From assembly GCA_004352715.1 (NCBI GenBank), contig SCFE01000101.1:656291-720290 (forward strand): 64,000 nt of DNA, in the 5' to 3' direction. Source of the DNA: Hofstenia miamia (lineage: Eukaryota; Xenacoelomorpha; Acoela). The position numbers and the translations under genes are program-made. This document shows positions 1 to 11,107 of the stretch, piece by piece. Within the stretch, counting starts at the first letter, position 1. Every line of letters starts with the position of its first letter. The notes under the pieces are model-generated. The model was not told the DNA's origin. It saw only the letters and a program-made list of their open reading frames with translations, and did no database searches.

Positions 1-266
1 GCCTTAAGAAAGGGTTGTTGGGAAACGTGTTTACCGTTGTACCAAGCCTAGTTAACCACATTAACACACATCACCTCTCCTTCTAGGTTGATTACGCAAA
101 CGCGTGGAACAGTTCACAGGACATCCATAGAAGTCGGGTGGCTTTCTATTCCTAGTTGATTGGTGACGAGGTATTATTTCAGTTAGACGACCATGTTCAT
201 CTTTCTTTTGTTCATCTTCCCTTTCTCCTTTATCTAAATTTGGTCAATGCCAATCGTACCATTGAT

Positions 267-623
267 CTATCGATGTATCCATTGTTTTTTTATGGGAATT
301 AGATGTGGTCGGTTTCTACGAATTATTTTGTCGTTGACCTTTATTAGATAGGACCATGGAGTAGGACCTTTTGCAACTATATTTCCAATTCTGTTGTCCA
401 GCGTGGTTACTCTTACATATTCGCCAGAATGTATTTCTTGGAGATCTCTGACTGACTTATTGTAGTATTCTAATTGCTTTTTTTTGTAGCGCTCTTCCCT
501 TTTCCTATGCATTGGCTTCTCAAATATTATGGGTTTTAGCATTTTTTTTGATATGAGATCGTTTGATCGAAATCTGCGGTTAAAAAAAAGTTGTGCAGGA
601 GACAATGCTGAAAATGACAAGGG
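267..623 (-). pseudogene. pol: Gypsy integrase C-terminal tail, second copy
   Basis: This 117-residue minus-strand frame begins at the gap and contains SPAQLFFNRRFRSNDL, the conserved segment after the integrase core in many Ty3/Gypsy elements. A basic region (HRKREERYKKKQLEYYNK) and a GEYVRV strand, part of the small C-terminal fold, follow. It ends with a natural-looking stop. Its first 220 bases are a near copy of 630-850, where the same region is frameshifted; here it is open. The two sides of the gap therefore come from different copies of the element. Confidence 0.8.
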
Positions 624-629
624 NNNNNN

Positions 630-1500
630 TGGTTACTCTTACATATTCGCCAGAATGTATTTCTGGGAGATCCCTGGCTGACTTATTGTAGTATTCTAAT
701 TGCTTTCTTTTGTAGCGCTCTTCCCTTTTCCTATGCATTGGCTTCTCAAATAGTACGGGTTTTATCATTTTTTTTTGATATGGGATCGTTTGATCAAAGT
801 CTGCGGTTAAAAAGGAGTTGTGCAGGAGACAATGCTGAAAATGACAAGGGGTATTGTTGTAGAACAATAGTGATAGGCGGAAAGCAATGCCTTTTTTGTA
901 GAACATCTTAAATGTTTGAACACTCCTTTCAGCCATTCCATTTGATTGAGGATATCGTGGACTGCTGGTAACTAGGTTTATCCCAAACTGCTCTGAGAGT
1001 TTCCTAAATTCGTACGAACCAAATGGATTGTTGTCAGCCATAACCGTGTGAGGTATTCCATGAATACAAATAATGTCTTTAAACTTATCGATCACTGACG
1101 CTGCAGACTTGCTTGCTAATTTTTCAACTATTAGGAATCTAGAAAAGTAGTCAACGCAAATTAGAAAAGGTTTGCAACCAATTTCAGCTATATCTATTCT
1201 TACCATTCTGAATGGAAGGGAGGGTTTTTCATGTAACAATAATGTCTCTTTCTTGTAGTTGGATTGATGCATTCTGCAATCATCGCAATTGTTGATAAAT
1301 TTCTCGAAGTCATATGACATCCTCGGTCAGAATACGAACTGTCTACATAATTTTTTTGTTTTCACAATTCCCATGTGTGATCTGTGAAATTCTTTCAACA
1401 CCTGTTTGCGACACGTCTTCGGTATGTATATCTGTTCTTGACGTAAAATGCATCCGTCCTTTGAGTACAGCTCATGTTTGATTTTTTCCATTTGCTTCTG
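630..1500 (-). pseudogene. pol: Gypsy integrase, zinc finger and catalytic core
   Basis: Between about 1320 and 1460 the minus strand encodes the HHCC zinc finger: histidines around HRSHMG and the pair CDDC. A TGA sits at 1331-1333 where the family has tryptophan before PRM. The core follows with RIDIAEIG (first Asp), VMADNNPFGS (second Asp) and GMAERSVQT (Glu). There are 34 residues between the second Asp and the Glu, close to the usual 35. Near 850 the frame shifts, so the region after KMFYKKG is read in the wrong frame until the tail. Integrase would insert element cDNA into the host chromosome. The translation runs into the six-N gap at 624-629. Confidence 0.88.
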
Positions 1501-1627
1501 TTCTTCACTTTTTATCTGGTTGCGCTGAGGCCACGAAGTTGATGTATAGCTTAAAATAATGCATTGGATTGTTGATCTGCATTTGTTTCGTATTTTTGAT
1601 CATTCTGATTGTTGTACTCGTTCATTG

Positions 1628-2032
1628 CTACTGAGTGAATAGATAGAGCCAATTTTTCCTCGATGCTACTTGACTTGACTTTTGGCAGTGGTAGTCTAAT
1701 TCTTTACCTGGTCTGTACGTTAATTTCAGAGACGGGTACTTTTGCAGTATAGCGAAGACTCTTTGGATTCTAGGAGGACATATTGCTAAAGGCTTGTTTT
1801 GAAGACCTTCGAGAGGCTTATGGTCTGATTCCACTTTGACATCTCGCCCATATGTGTACTGGTGGAAATGGGTACATGCATAGGTTATAGCCAGTAATTC
1901 CTTTTCGATTTGTGGGTAGTTTTCTTCATTGGGAGTCATGGATCTGGCGGCATACGTTACAGGCTTATTTTCTTGAAGAAGGCATGCGCCTAGTGCGAAA
2001 TTTGAAGCATCCGTTTGTAATGTAATTGGCAA
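1628..2032 (-). pseudogene. pol: Gypsy RNase H domain
   Basis: The reading frame continues from the reverse transcriptase after one TAG stop. It contains LQTDASNFALGACLLQ, the first catalytic aspartate region of retroelement RNase H, then the IEKELLAITYAC segment with its catalytic glutamate, and SDHKPLEGLQNKPLA, the downstream aspartate region. It then runs into YRPGKELDYH, the usual tail before the tether. The normal ADALSR-like ending is degraded and the frame stops soon after. RNase H removes the RNA strand during reverse transcription. The domain itself looks near complete; the surrounding stops make it non-functional. Confidence 0.88.
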
Positions 2033-2425
2033 CTAATTATCAAAATGACGAAGAACTGGTTCTGATGTAAGAAAATAGATTATTTGGTGCAATGCATCTG
2101 TGTGCTGCTGATTCCATTGAAATGGTACATCTTTCTTTAACAATTGTCTAAGTGGTGTGGTAATCCTTGAATAGTTCGGAATGAATTCTAAGATGTAATT
2201 TACCATGCCAAGCAGCCGCTGTAGTGATTTTTTGTTCGAAGGTGCGTCTAAATCTCGAATTACATTGATTTTTTGCGCATCTGGGTAGAATCCTATTCCT
2301 CTAACAATGAATCCCATGTTCATCCTCTGTTTCCGTAGCGATGCAAATATCGTCATGTATAGCAACAACATTGGGAATGTCGCCAAAACGTCTGTCGTTT
2401 CCAACAGTATCTGCCCATAGGTGTA
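2033..2425 (-). pseudogene. pol: Gypsy reverse transcriptase, C-terminal part
   Basis: The minus-strand translation holds the end of a Ty3/Gypsy reverse transcriptase. Near 2325-2380 one frame shows the polymerase active-site box as HDDI followed by an acidic stretch. The next section, in another frame, holds the thumb/connection region with GFIVRGIGFYPDAQKI, LQRLLGMVNY and TPLRQLLKKDVPFQW. The change of frame between the two is a frameshift. A single in-frame TAG at 2033-2035 separates this section from RNase H. The palm and fingers upstream are missing because the mariner insertion and the gap follow. The enzyme would copy element RNA into DNA in cytoplasmic particles; this copy cannot. Confidence 0.85.
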
Positions 2426-2910
2426 CGAGGGGAGTTCAAAAAATACGCGGAATTCTTCAAGTACATGAAAACTTACTAGTTTAAACCTGTTTAACCTTAT
2501 TGCAGTGAAATACTGTTAGCTCTACTGTATTGTACTCGCTTGCATTCATTCTGCGACTAGCAAGGACGGCGGACGGTTCTTGTGAATAATTGGTGAATTT
2601 CGTCCCATGGAACGAAAAGATTTTGAAATAAGAACCAACATCAAGTTTCTCGTAAGACTTGGTTGGAAAGGAACGGACATCATTCAAGCTTTGGAGACAG
2701 TTTACGGAGACCATACTCCCAAGAAAACTTGTGTCTACAAATGGATTGGAAGATTTAAAGAAGGCAGGGAAGCTGTTGAAGATGAAGAAGGCCGTGGAAG
2801 ACCAACAACCTCAAGAAATGATGAAAATGTTGATTCTGTTAGGAGCCTGGTTGAAGAAGATGGAAGATTGACAGTGGATGAGATAGCTCAGACTCTGGAA
2901 ATATCAGTTG
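2426..2910 (+). mobile_element. mariner transposon copy A, left end, cut by gap
   Basis: The left terminal inverted repeat starts at 2426 with CGAGGGGAGTTCAAAAAATA after a TA at 2424-2425. It matches the left end at 18289 and, inverted, the right end at 19756. About 180 bases of leader precede the transposase start at 2607. The element sits inside the Gypsy reverse transcriptase, so it is younger than that retroelement. Everything beyond 2910 is N and the right end is not seen. Confidence 0.88.
2607..2910 (+). CDS. mariner transposase, N-terminal part (partial)
   Basis: The frame opens at ATG 2607 and is intact for 101 codons until the gap. It begins MERKDFEIRTNIKFLVRLGW, the start typical of an insect mariner lineage. 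It includes the first helix-turn-helix with VYKWIGRFKEGRE, the GRGRP linker resembling an AT-hook, and the start of the second helix-turn-helix (DGRLTVDEIAQTLEISV). These domains bind the terminal inverted repeats. The catalytic part lies in the gap. Residues 79-101 overlap the start of the copy at 18872, which carries the remainder. Whether this copy is intact cannot be told. Confidence 0.88.
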
Positions 2911-3910
2911 NNNNNNNNNNNNNNNNNNNNNNNNNNNNNNNNNNNNNNNNNNNNNNNNNNNNNNNNNNNNNNNNNNNNNNNNNNNNNNNNNNNNNNNNNN
3001 NNNNNNNNNNNNNNNNNNNNNNNNNNNNNNNNNNNNNNNNNNNNNNNNNNNNNNNNNNNNNNNNNNNNNNNNNNNNNNNNNNNNNNNNNNNNNNNNNNNN
3101 NNNNNNNNNNNNNNNNNNNNNNNNNNNNNNNNNNNNNNNNNNNNNNNNNNNNNNNNNNNNNNNNNNNNNNNNNNNNNNNNNNNNNNNNNNNNNNNNNNNN
3201 NNNNNNNNNNNNNNNNNNNNNNNNNNNNNNNNNNNNNNNNNNNNNNNNNNNNNNNNNNNNNNNNNNNNNNNNNNNNNNNNNNNNNNNNNNNNNNNNNNNN
3301 NNNNNNNNNNNNNNNNNNNNNNNNNNNNNNNNNNNNNNNNNNNNNNNNNNNNNNNNNNNNNNNNNNNNNNNNNNNNNNNNNNNNNNNNNNNNNNNNNNNN
3401 NNNNNNNNNNNNNNNNNNNNNNNNNNNNNNNNNNNNNNNNNNNNNNNNNNNNNNNNNNNNNNNNNNNNNNNNNNNNNNNNNNNNNNNNNNNNNNNNNNNN
3501 NNNNNNNNNNNNNNNNNNNNNNNNNNNNNNNNNNNNNNNNNNNNNNNNNNNNNNNNNNNNNNNNNNNNNNNNNNNNNNNNNNNNNNNNNNNNNNNNNNNN
3601 NNNNNNNNNNNNNNNNNNNNNNNNNNNNNNNNNNNNNNNNNNNNNNNNNNNNNNNNNNNNNNNNNNNNNNNNNNNNNNNNNNNNNNNNNNNNNNNNNNNN
3701 NNNNNNNNNNNNNNNNNNNNNNNNNNNNNNNNNNNNNNNNNNNNNNNNNNNNNNNNNNNNNNNNNNNNNNNNNNNNNNNNNNNNNNNNNNNNNNNNNNNN
3801 NNNNNNNNNNNNNNNNNNNNNNNNNNNNNNNNNNNNNNNNNNNNNNNNNNNNNNNNNNNNNNNNNNNNNNNNNNNNNNNNNNNNNNNNNNNNNNNNNNNN
3901 NNNNNNNNNN
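2911..3910. other. assembly gap, 1000 N
   Basis: A run of exactly 1000 N, which looks like a default gap size. It separates the mariner N-terminus from LINE-linked sequence. Confidence 0.99.
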
Positions 3911-4044
3911 GATCTGAGAGAAATAAAGAGTTTCATCCTTGAATCGCAACACCAAATAACTCAAGAAGTCAGAGTCCGTTTAATGGATTCAGTTTCAAGA
4001 CGTTCATCTGCGTGTCACGTTTTGCATGACAAACTTGTCAAATA
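3911..4044 (+). pseudogene. possible Tc1/mariner-type transposase C-terminal fragment
   Basis: The plus strand reads FILESQHQITQEVRV, MDSVSRRSSA and a terminal HDKLVK before a stop at 4042. The spacing resembles the last helix of IS630/Tc1/mariner transposases (an ITxE-like start, an R-R pair, a Cys/His-Gly end). The same stretch recurs at 16769-16888, with a few substitutions. It could instead be non-coding 3' tail of the LINE on the other strand, since both copies lie just past LINE 3' ends. I cannot decide between these. Confidence 0.35.
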
Positions 4045-4415
4045 ACTATCATCAGGTTACAAGCTGAGACAATTATATTTTCAAATATATTTTATAAGAC
4101 TCTATTTGTCTTTCGTTTGTTATCAAAAATGCGTTTATAATGTGGCTACTTTTTTTTACTTGAGCTATATTTGCTTATTTTGAATGTGTCTGTTATATTC
4201 AGGGTTGGCAAAAAGTATAATTTTTTTCCAAAAAAACGTTTTAAACGTTTAAAACAATATTTTTTGTTTTTAGACAGACTCACCTCAAGGCACTAAAATT
4301 TTACTGAAANNNNNNNNNNNNNNNNNNNNNNNNNNNNNNNNNNNNNNNNGTTTATAATGTGGCTACTTTTTTGACTTGAGCTATATTTGCTTATTTTGAA
4401 TGTGTCTGTTATATT

Positions 4416-4775
4416 CAGGGTTGGCAAAAAGTATATTTTTTTTTACAAAAAAACGTTTTAAACGTTTAAAACAATATTTTTTGTTTTTAGACAGACTCAC
4501 CTCAAGGCACTAAAATTTTACTGAAAATACATATAGTAGCAAACATTGAATTATGATAACATTAATTTTTCGCTTCATAAATGTAAGCAAAAAGCAAGTT
4601 TTGCTATTTTTTCATTAGAAAATCGGTTATGAAAGTACGAATGAACGAAATCCAAAAATTATTTTCCAAACTTTCCATAAAGTTCTACATAAATTAAAAA
4701 AAATATGTAAAAAAACATTTAAACAGTGTTTAAAACATGTCATAAACAGGTTCTGCTTAAAACATGCCAACCCTG
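4416..4775. mobile_element. hAT-type MITE inserted in LINE tail, copy 1
   Basis: A 360-bp element starts CAGGGTTGGCA and ends TGCCAACCCTG, an 11-bp perfect inverted repeat. It is flanked on both sides by the 8-bp duplication GTTATATT (4408-4415 and 4776-4783). An 8-bp duplication with CA/TG-type ends is typical of hAT elements. It has no coding capacity. Its left 110 bases also appear at 4200-4309, just before the 40-N gap. Confidence 0.88.
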
Positions 4776-4789
4776 GTTATATTAGATCT

Positions 4790-5456
4790 TAATACAATAT
4801 CTTCACTTCTTTAGATGTTCTTCTGAGCTAAGTTCATATTTGTCTATTAGGAAGTCAATTAATACTAGGCTGTGTTTTAGTTGAATTTGTAAAGAGATAG
4901 ATAAGATGTTTAGTAATTTTAATCGAGTTATGTATTTTGAGGTGTTGTTTATGATCTTGTACAAATTCCTTGAACTCTTTCTAATTTCATAATGTCTGTT
5001 TCATTGGCAAACTAATTGTTGAACCATAAAGAAGTTTTGATAGTATTGTTGAGATATAGAGTGCTTCTTTTAGAATTAAGATGTTTCTTAAGATGTTTTA
5101 CATAGTAGAATTTTCTCATTGCTGATTTAATTGCGATATTCATATGGTCCGTCCAACAAAGTTTGTTATTTATATTTAAGCTAAGATCTTTGACTGTTTG
5201 TTGTATTACCTTTAAAATCTGTCGATTGCAAAACATCCCAGAAACTGTCGTCTTTACCAAATCGCATTATTTGTGTTGTTCTTGGGTTAAATTCCGTTTT
5301 TACTACACCAGACATTAAGTTGCTTGACGTCTTATTTTAAGGTTCTAGAGTTTGTATTTTTAGATCATCTGCGAAGAGACATACGTGGCTTGACAATCCC
5401 GATGATGGCATGTCATTGATCATCAGAAGAAATATAAGAGGACCTAAGCACTGTCT
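4790..5456 (-). pseudogene. LINE ORF2, reverse transcriptase to C-terminus, copy 1
   Basis: Minus-strand translation next to the gap gives LGPLIFLLMINDMP and LFADDLKI, the reverse transcriptase blocks with the catalytic Asp pair. These are followed by the NPRTTQIMRFG region, and then DLSLNINNKLCWTDHMN, the LGxxID-WxxH segment that follows the catalytic domain in Jockey/CR1-type LINEs. A short segment with LSKLLYGST and the C-terminal tail (NNTSEY, RLKHSL in the copy at 17429) complete the pattern. Several frameshifts break the frame. The protein would nick DNA and reverse transcribe LINE RNA at the target. The endonuclease region is not visible. Confidence 0.82.
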
Positions 5457-6456
5457 NNNNNNNNNNNNNNNNNNNNNNNNNNNNNNNNNNNNNNNNNNNN
5501 NNNNNNNNNNNNNNNNNNNNNNNNNNNNNNNNNNNNNNNNNNNNNNNNNNNNNNNNNNNNNNNNNNNNNNNNNNNNNNNNNNNNNNNNNNNNNNNNNNNN
5601 NNNNNNNNNNNNNNNNNNNNNNNNNNNNNNNNNNNNNNNNNNNNNNNNNNNNNNNNNNNNNNNNNNNNNNNNNNNNNNNNNNNNNNNNNNNNNNNNNNNN
5701 NNNNNNNNNNNNNNNNNNNNNNNNNNNNNNNNNNNNNNNNNNNNNNNNNNNNNNNNNNNNNNNNNNNNNNNNNNNNNNNNNNNNNNNNNNNNNNNNNNNN
5801 NNNNNNNNNNNNNNNNNNNNNNNNNNNNNNNNNNNNNNNNNNNNNNNNNNNNNNNNNNNNNNNNNNNNNNNNNNNNNNNNNNNNNNNNNNNNNNNNNNNN
5901 NNNNNNNNNNNNNNNNNNNNNNNNNNNNNNNNNNNNNNNNNNNNNNNNNNNNNNNNNNNNNNNNNNNNNNNNNNNNNNNNNNNNNNNNNNNNNNNNNNNN
6001 NNNNNNNNNNNNNNNNNNNNNNNNNNNNNNNNNNNNNNNNNNNNNNNNNNNNNNNNNNNNNNNNNNNNNNNNNNNNNNNNNNNNNNNNNNNNNNNNNNNN
6101 NNNNNNNNNNNNNNNNNNNNNNNNNNNNNNNNNNNNNNNNNNNNNNNNNNNNNNNNNNNNNNNNNNNNNNNNNNNNNNNNNNNNNNNNNNNNNNNNNNNN
6201 NNNNNNNNNNNNNNNNNNNNNNNNNNNNNNNNNNNNNNNNNNNNNNNNNNNNNNNNNNNNNNNNNNNNNNNNNNNNNNNNNNNNNNNNNNNNNNNNNNNN
6301 NNNNNNNNNNNNNNNNNNNNNNNNNNNNNNNNNNNNNNNNNNNNNNNNNNNNNNNNNNNNNNNNNNNNNNNNNNNNNNNNNNNNNNNNNNNNNNNNNNNN
6401 NNNNNNNNNNNNNNNNNNNNNNNNNNNNNNNNNNNNNNNNNNNNNNNNNNNNNNNN
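5457..6456. other. assembly gap, 1000 N
   Basis: Exactly 1000 N. LINE reverse transcriptase lies to the left; to the right is a 35-bp stretch (6457-6491) also found at about 16734-16768 beside the second LINE copy. Confidence 0.99.
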
Positions 6457-7620
6457 AAGAAAATAAGGCGGTCTAATACCAATGGGAAAAATTATTCTCT
6501 AATACCTTGCTTTCCGAAAATAAACTTTTGGAGCCCGTTTTGGTGCGCCGCGCGCAAAGGCAGAGATCGCCGCGAAGTTAAGACGAAGAAAGGGGAGACA
6601 ATTCTCAATCGTGTGGTGTTTTCAGAATTTATTGAGGAACCATCACAGATTTTGAAAAAATTCAAGTAGAATAATGGTAAATATATTGAGGGATAACTGG
6701 GTAAAATAAAAAACACATATTTATAATATTAAAACGAAAGCAAAATAAGCTGATATCAAAATTTAGTAACACTTTGATGAGAGATAGCATTTCCGTATTT
6801 AATAAAAAATACTCGACTCAGATTAGAAATATATACAATGACATTGTATGAGAAGGATCAATTACAAAACATCTACATTTCCAAATAATATTGAACAGTA
6901 TTACGTAATGAAACTAGTAATATATAAAATAATGAGTTTCTAGAATGCAATCTTAGTAAAAGTAACGATGTTAAATTTATAGTAAGCAGTGATACTAAGA
7001 AATAGGAAACCCTAAACAACCACCAAACTTCGAACAAATTTCAATTGTTACTTACAGAATACAGAACATCAACTAGCAGACAAATATCAAAAAGTCGTAC
7101 AAAGAGATCAGTCCAGTATCTTAGCATATTCCTTAAAAATAATTCTCAACTTGAATTTTCATTTAGGGTTAAACTGGAATAACATTTTTTCCATTCCTTT
7201 AGTTAGAAATGCACGAATAATAAACATTCGATTCGAAATTTGTTTTACAATTGCATTTGCGCTACCAAGTCAACTCTTTACAGGGTCTGCAATTAACTGA
7301 ACCCGTCAAAAAAGCAACTTTTTTTACTCGAAATAATTGGGACTGTATCTTAACTACACGATTGAAATTTTATGGCCTACTTCAATAACTTGTTTTATTT
7401 ATTTAATAGACATTATTTAAACTGTATAATAAGTTACGATATAAATTTACAAATATGGATGTCGTATTCAATTTCGAAAAAATTCCAAAAGAGATTGAAG
7501 ATGTTTTTTTCAATTTCAATTCTAGATTGCAAGTGCATTTCTTTTGCAAAATGTTATACAGATTTGTTGATCTGAAAAATTCCCATTTTGTTTTCTTTTT
7601 TTATGTATAGCTCAAGTAAA
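6457..7620. other. non-coding stretch with short open frame and GC-rich patch
   Basis: The first 35 bases repeat sequence next to the second LINE copy. A plus frame stays open from the gap to 6669 across a locally GC-rich patch at about 6530-6600 (GCGCCGCGCGC). I cannot identify the translation. The rest to 7620 is AT-rich without recognisable coding. Confidence 0.5.
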
Positions 7621-7624
7621 AAAA

Positions 7625-7804
7625 ATGGCCGCTTTTCAAAATTGGACTATCATTAGTTTTCACACTGGTACAATTAATAGTTCAAAATATTGCCAAATAC
7701 TCGAGGAATTTGTACCATACGCAACCTGCTTATATCCCGATTCATTGATTTTAGAACAAGATGGAGCAACGTCTCATACCTCAAAATTGGCAAAAGAGTT
7801 ATAA
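7625..7804 (+). pseudogene. Tc1/mariner transposase fragment with second catalytic Asp
   Basis: A 59-codon plus-strand frame reads GTINSSKYCQILEEFVPY and then LILEQDGATSHTSKLAKE before a stop at 7802. This is the middle of an IS630/Tc1/mariner transposase: the GTxNSxxY strand followed by the QDGAxxHTS box with the second catalytic aspartate. The frame breaks six bases before the gap. The N-terminal half is absent upstream. It is a dead fragment whose relation to the relic at 9.1 kb is unknown because the 1000-N gap lies between them. Confidence 0.8.
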
Positions 7805-7810
7805 TATTCA

Positions 7811-8810
7811 NNNNNNNNNNNNNNNNNNNNNNNNNNNNNNNNNNNNNNNNNNNNNNNNNNNNNNNNNNNNNNNNNNNNNNNNNNNNNNNNNNNNNNNNNN
7901 NNNNNNNNNNNNNNNNNNNNNNNNNNNNNNNNNNNNNNNNNNNNNNNNNNNNNNNNNNNNNNNNNNNNNNNNNNNNNNNNNNNNNNNNNNNNNNNNNNNN
8001 NNNNNNNNNNNNNNNNNNNNNNNNNNNNNNNNNNNNNNNNNNNNNNNNNNNNNNNNNNNNNNNNNNNNNNNNNNNNNNNNNNNNNNNNNNNNNNNNNNNN
8101 NNNNNNNNNNNNNNNNNNNNNNNNNNNNNNNNNNNNNNNNNNNNNNNNNNNNNNNNNNNNNNNNNNNNNNNNNNNNNNNNNNNNNNNNNNNNNNNNNNNN
8201 NNNNNNNNNNNNNNNNNNNNNNNNNNNNNNNNNNNNNNNNNNNNNNNNNNNNNNNNNNNNNNNNNNNNNNNNNNNNNNNNNNNNNNNNNNNNNNNNNNNN
8301 NNNNNNNNNNNNNNNNNNNNNNNNNNNNNNNNNNNNNNNNNNNNNNNNNNNNNNNNNNNNNNNNNNNNNNNNNNNNNNNNNNNNNNNNNNNNNNNNNNNN
8401 NNNNNNNNNNNNNNNNNNNNNNNNNNNNNNNNNNNNNNNNNNNNNNNNNNNNNNNNNNNNNNNNNNNNNNNNNNNNNNNNNNNNNNNNNNNNNNNNNNNN
8501 NNNNNNNNNNNNNNNNNNNNNNNNNNNNNNNNNNNNNNNNNNNNNNNNNNNNNNNNNNNNNNNNNNNNNNNNNNNNNNNNNNNNNNNNNNNNNNNNNNNN
8601 NNNNNNNNNNNNNNNNNNNNNNNNNNNNNNNNNNNNNNNNNNNNNNNNNNNNNNNNNNNNNNNNNNNNNNNNNNNNNNNNNNNNNNNNNNNNNNNNNNNN
8701 NNNNNNNNNNNNNNNNNNNNNNNNNNNNNNNNNNNNNNNNNNNNNNNNNNNNNNNNNNNNNNNNNNNNNNNNNNNNNNNNNNNNNNNNNNNNNNNNNNNN
8801 NNNNNNNNNN
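7811..8810. other. assembly gap, 1000 N
   Basis: Exactly 1000 N between two transposase relics. Confidence 0.99.
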
Positions 8811-8999
8811 TGAAGTTAAAAGCAAAAGATAGGTTTCTCCAAAAAGCTTTGGCCAATTTTGCTGGTCAATATCTTCTTGGTCATCGATCACCGGTGAACA
8901 ACTTTTACAGTAAGAAAAGTCTATGAAATTCTCTATGAATTTATGTATAAAAATACCTAGTAAAATTTTAAATATGGACTTTTCACGAGAAGCCTAAAG

Positions 9000-9480
9000 A
9001 AAGCAAATTAATTGTTTGTGGACAACTGATATTTGGCTCGAAATTAATGAAGTTATTAGACCTAACAAACGTCATTAAGGACTTGCGAAAGATGGGTCGC
9101 TAGGTTTAAGATTGGAATATTTGATGTGGACGTTTCAAGACGATCGGGTCGACGAAATAATCAATTGGAATCAGCACAGAAGCAGTTGGTAAATTCGTGG
9201 ATACCTCATCGTCTTACAGAAGCAAATAAGCGACGTATGAAAAACTACTGGAAAAATTTTCAAGAAATGATATTTTAATGCGTCTAATACGGTGGACGAA
9301 GTATGGATCTATAGGGAAAACTATGGTAAATCATTTTCGAACCGATCATGGGTCGGTTGCAGTTCATTATCAGAACCATATTGCCTTTTTGAATACATTT
9401 GTTTTGTTTAATATACTTCCGTCTTTTAAAAGGGTAAAATCTTTCCGGACAAACCTATATTAGTAATTTTCAGGTTTTGG
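9000..9480 (+). pseudogene. mariner transposase relic with internal deletion
   Basis: From 9102 one plus frame reads RFKIGIFDVDVSRRSGRR, the end of the DNA-binding region and its RSGRP linker. After about 20 residues it continues with SWIPHRLTEANKRR, the WVPHxLTExNKxxR motif just before the catalytic domain. The second helix-turn-helix between them is largely deleted. Around 9290-9330 another frame gives VDEVWIY, the first catalytic aspartate box. No second or third aspartate follows, and the sequence fades by about 9480. This is a mauritiana/irritans-like mariner remnant, different from the copies at 2.4 and 18.3 kb. Confidence 0.72.
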
Positions 9481-9489
9481 ATTTGCGAA

Positions 9490-10409
9490 AAGCATATCTG
9501 CGAAGTCACCACTTGAAATATTGCAGGATGGCTTTAGATACAAAAAACGAAAATGGAAAATTCTTGCTTGTTTCAAATGTTTACATTTTTTCAATAAGGC
9601 ACTCGGAGTCAATTTCAGAAGCTGACATTAACCCTCTCAAACTCAAAAACTTCTTATATAATGTTGATGTGAATTTCTTAGTTTTCAGTTTTAATACATG
9701 TATTATACTCTTTTCTTAACATTGAATTAAATTAAATTAAACTATAGTTAAAATATAAGATGTATGCTCGAATTAAAAAGTACAATGATAATGCTTTGTG
9801 AGTAAGAAACAATTACTATAAGATACAATGTGGTAATCGAATGAAAAATTTTCTAGGTTTATATACTCTATTATTAATTCATTGACGAAAGAATTTGGGT
9901 AACCAGGACCAGACTTACCCTTTTGTCTGCATTGTAGTCAATGGTGCCTCTTTAATTCAGTAGGCATTGGCACATATCATATTGTGAACTATCTCTTCTG
10001 TGGTTGACTAAGGGATATGAAATACCTTGACACGCATAGGGTAAAACGTGTAAAATAGAGATATGGCCAAAAATGTTTTGAACGTCTGTGTTTGGGTTGG
10101 ACACAATTTCAAATTTTGCAAAAAGTTACGAAATTTCTCGTAAAATGAAAAACGCATAATTGCAGGACATTAATATGGGAGCGGATATATTGGAGGGAAA
10201 ACGCAAAAGAGAGGAAGAGATGTGAGGAAAATAGTTGATAAAAGCAATGCAGTAAGAAAATTAATTTTATAAATGCACATTAAGAAGGACGTAGAAAAAT
10301 TGACCTCCAAAACACTACTCCTCCTAATCAAGAGAAATCCATTGTTGCCTACCAAAAATTTCCTATTCAAACACACAAAATCAATTATATTAATAGAAAT
10401 ATTTACTTA
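9490..10409. other. non-coding, nothing recognised
   Basis: AT-rich sequence with short chance frames only. I see no coding signal, terminal repeats or tandem structure. Confidence 0.5.
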
Positions 10410-10905
10410 CACGAATATCTAAATATACCCGCATTATAATAACAAGGTTTTATAGTTAACAATGCAACTAATAAAGTAATTTAGTTAAGCCAAATGATTA
10501 TCTCTGTTTTTTATAATAAATATGGTTTCAAGTAATTTATTGCATATATTTCGAATAATATAATAAAAAGCGATAATTCAAAATGTCTCATCTCAATTCC
10601 AAGTTGAATGCTCGGGATATAATTTAAATTAGTAATAAACATCTTAATNNNNNNNNNNNNNNNNNNNNNCACGAATATCTAAATATACCCGCAATATAAT
10701 AACAAGGTTTTATAGTTAACAATGCAACCAATAAAGTAATTTAGTTAAGCCAAATGATAGCGGATATTGCGTGGGTTATAATCTCAAGTAATTTATTGCA
10801 TATATTTCGAATAATATAATAAAAAGCGATAATTGAAAATGTCTCATCTCAATTCCAAGTTAAATGCTCGGAATATAATTTAAATTAGTAATAAACATCT
10901 TAATT
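10410..10905. repeat. duplicated block around a 21-N gap
   Basis: Bases 10410-10648 and 10670-10905 are near copies separated by 21 N. They share the start CACGAATATCTAAATATACC and the end, but about 30 bases in the middle differ. This looks like two haplotype or contig ends that were not merged, rather than a true tandem repeat. Confidence 0.75.
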
Positions 10906-11107
10906 ATATTAAACCAATAACACAAAATTTGCAAAATTTTTTAAACCAAACTCACTGTTTAAACAAAATTTAATTCTTAAATCGAAGCTAAAAATGACAC
11001 TTTATTTTCTGTAGTACAAAAAAGTCTTTCTCAAATATTTTTTGGGTCTTTGTGGTTTTTTCGTTTGAACAACGATTCCGGATTATTATTGGACGACTTC
11101 AATAATG

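Larger units (their letters stand above)
1..2425 (-). mobile_element. Ty3/Gypsy-type retrotransposon, pol portion, decayed
   Basis: Read on the minus strand, this block gives the order reverse transcriptase end, RNase H, integrase zinc finger, integrase core and integrase C-terminus, which is the Ty3/Gypsy order. No gag, protease or LTR pair is visible. The 5' side of pol is cut at 2424 by a mariner inserted at a TA. A six-N gap at 624-629 separates two slightly different copies of the integrase tail (404-623 and 630-850), so two element copies or two haplotypes are joined here. Bases 1-266 lie downstream of the integrase stop and hold nothing I recognise; they could be 3' untranslated sequence or part of an LTR. 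Confidence 0.85.
4045..5456 (-). mobile_element. Jockey/CR1-like LINE, 3' part, copy 1
   Basis: This is a minus-strand non-LTR retrotransposon 3' section: an untranslated tail at lower coordinates and the end of ORF2 at about 4800-5456. It matches 16890-18090 closely. The tail contains an inserted 360-bp MITE. A 40-N gap (4310-4349) is flanked by the same 177 bases on both sides (4133-4309 and 4350-4525), so the apparent tandem repeat is probably overlapping contig ends. The 5' part is lost in the next gap. Confidence 0.8.

Noticed and set aside
1-266. LTR of the Gypsy element
   Set aside because: No matching second copy, no clear TG...CA ends and no polypurine tract identified, so an LTR cannot be supported.
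2839-3964. Long frames reading through the N gap
   Set aside because: They consist almost entirely of unknown residues; the same applies to frames across the gaps at 5457, 7811 and 29138.
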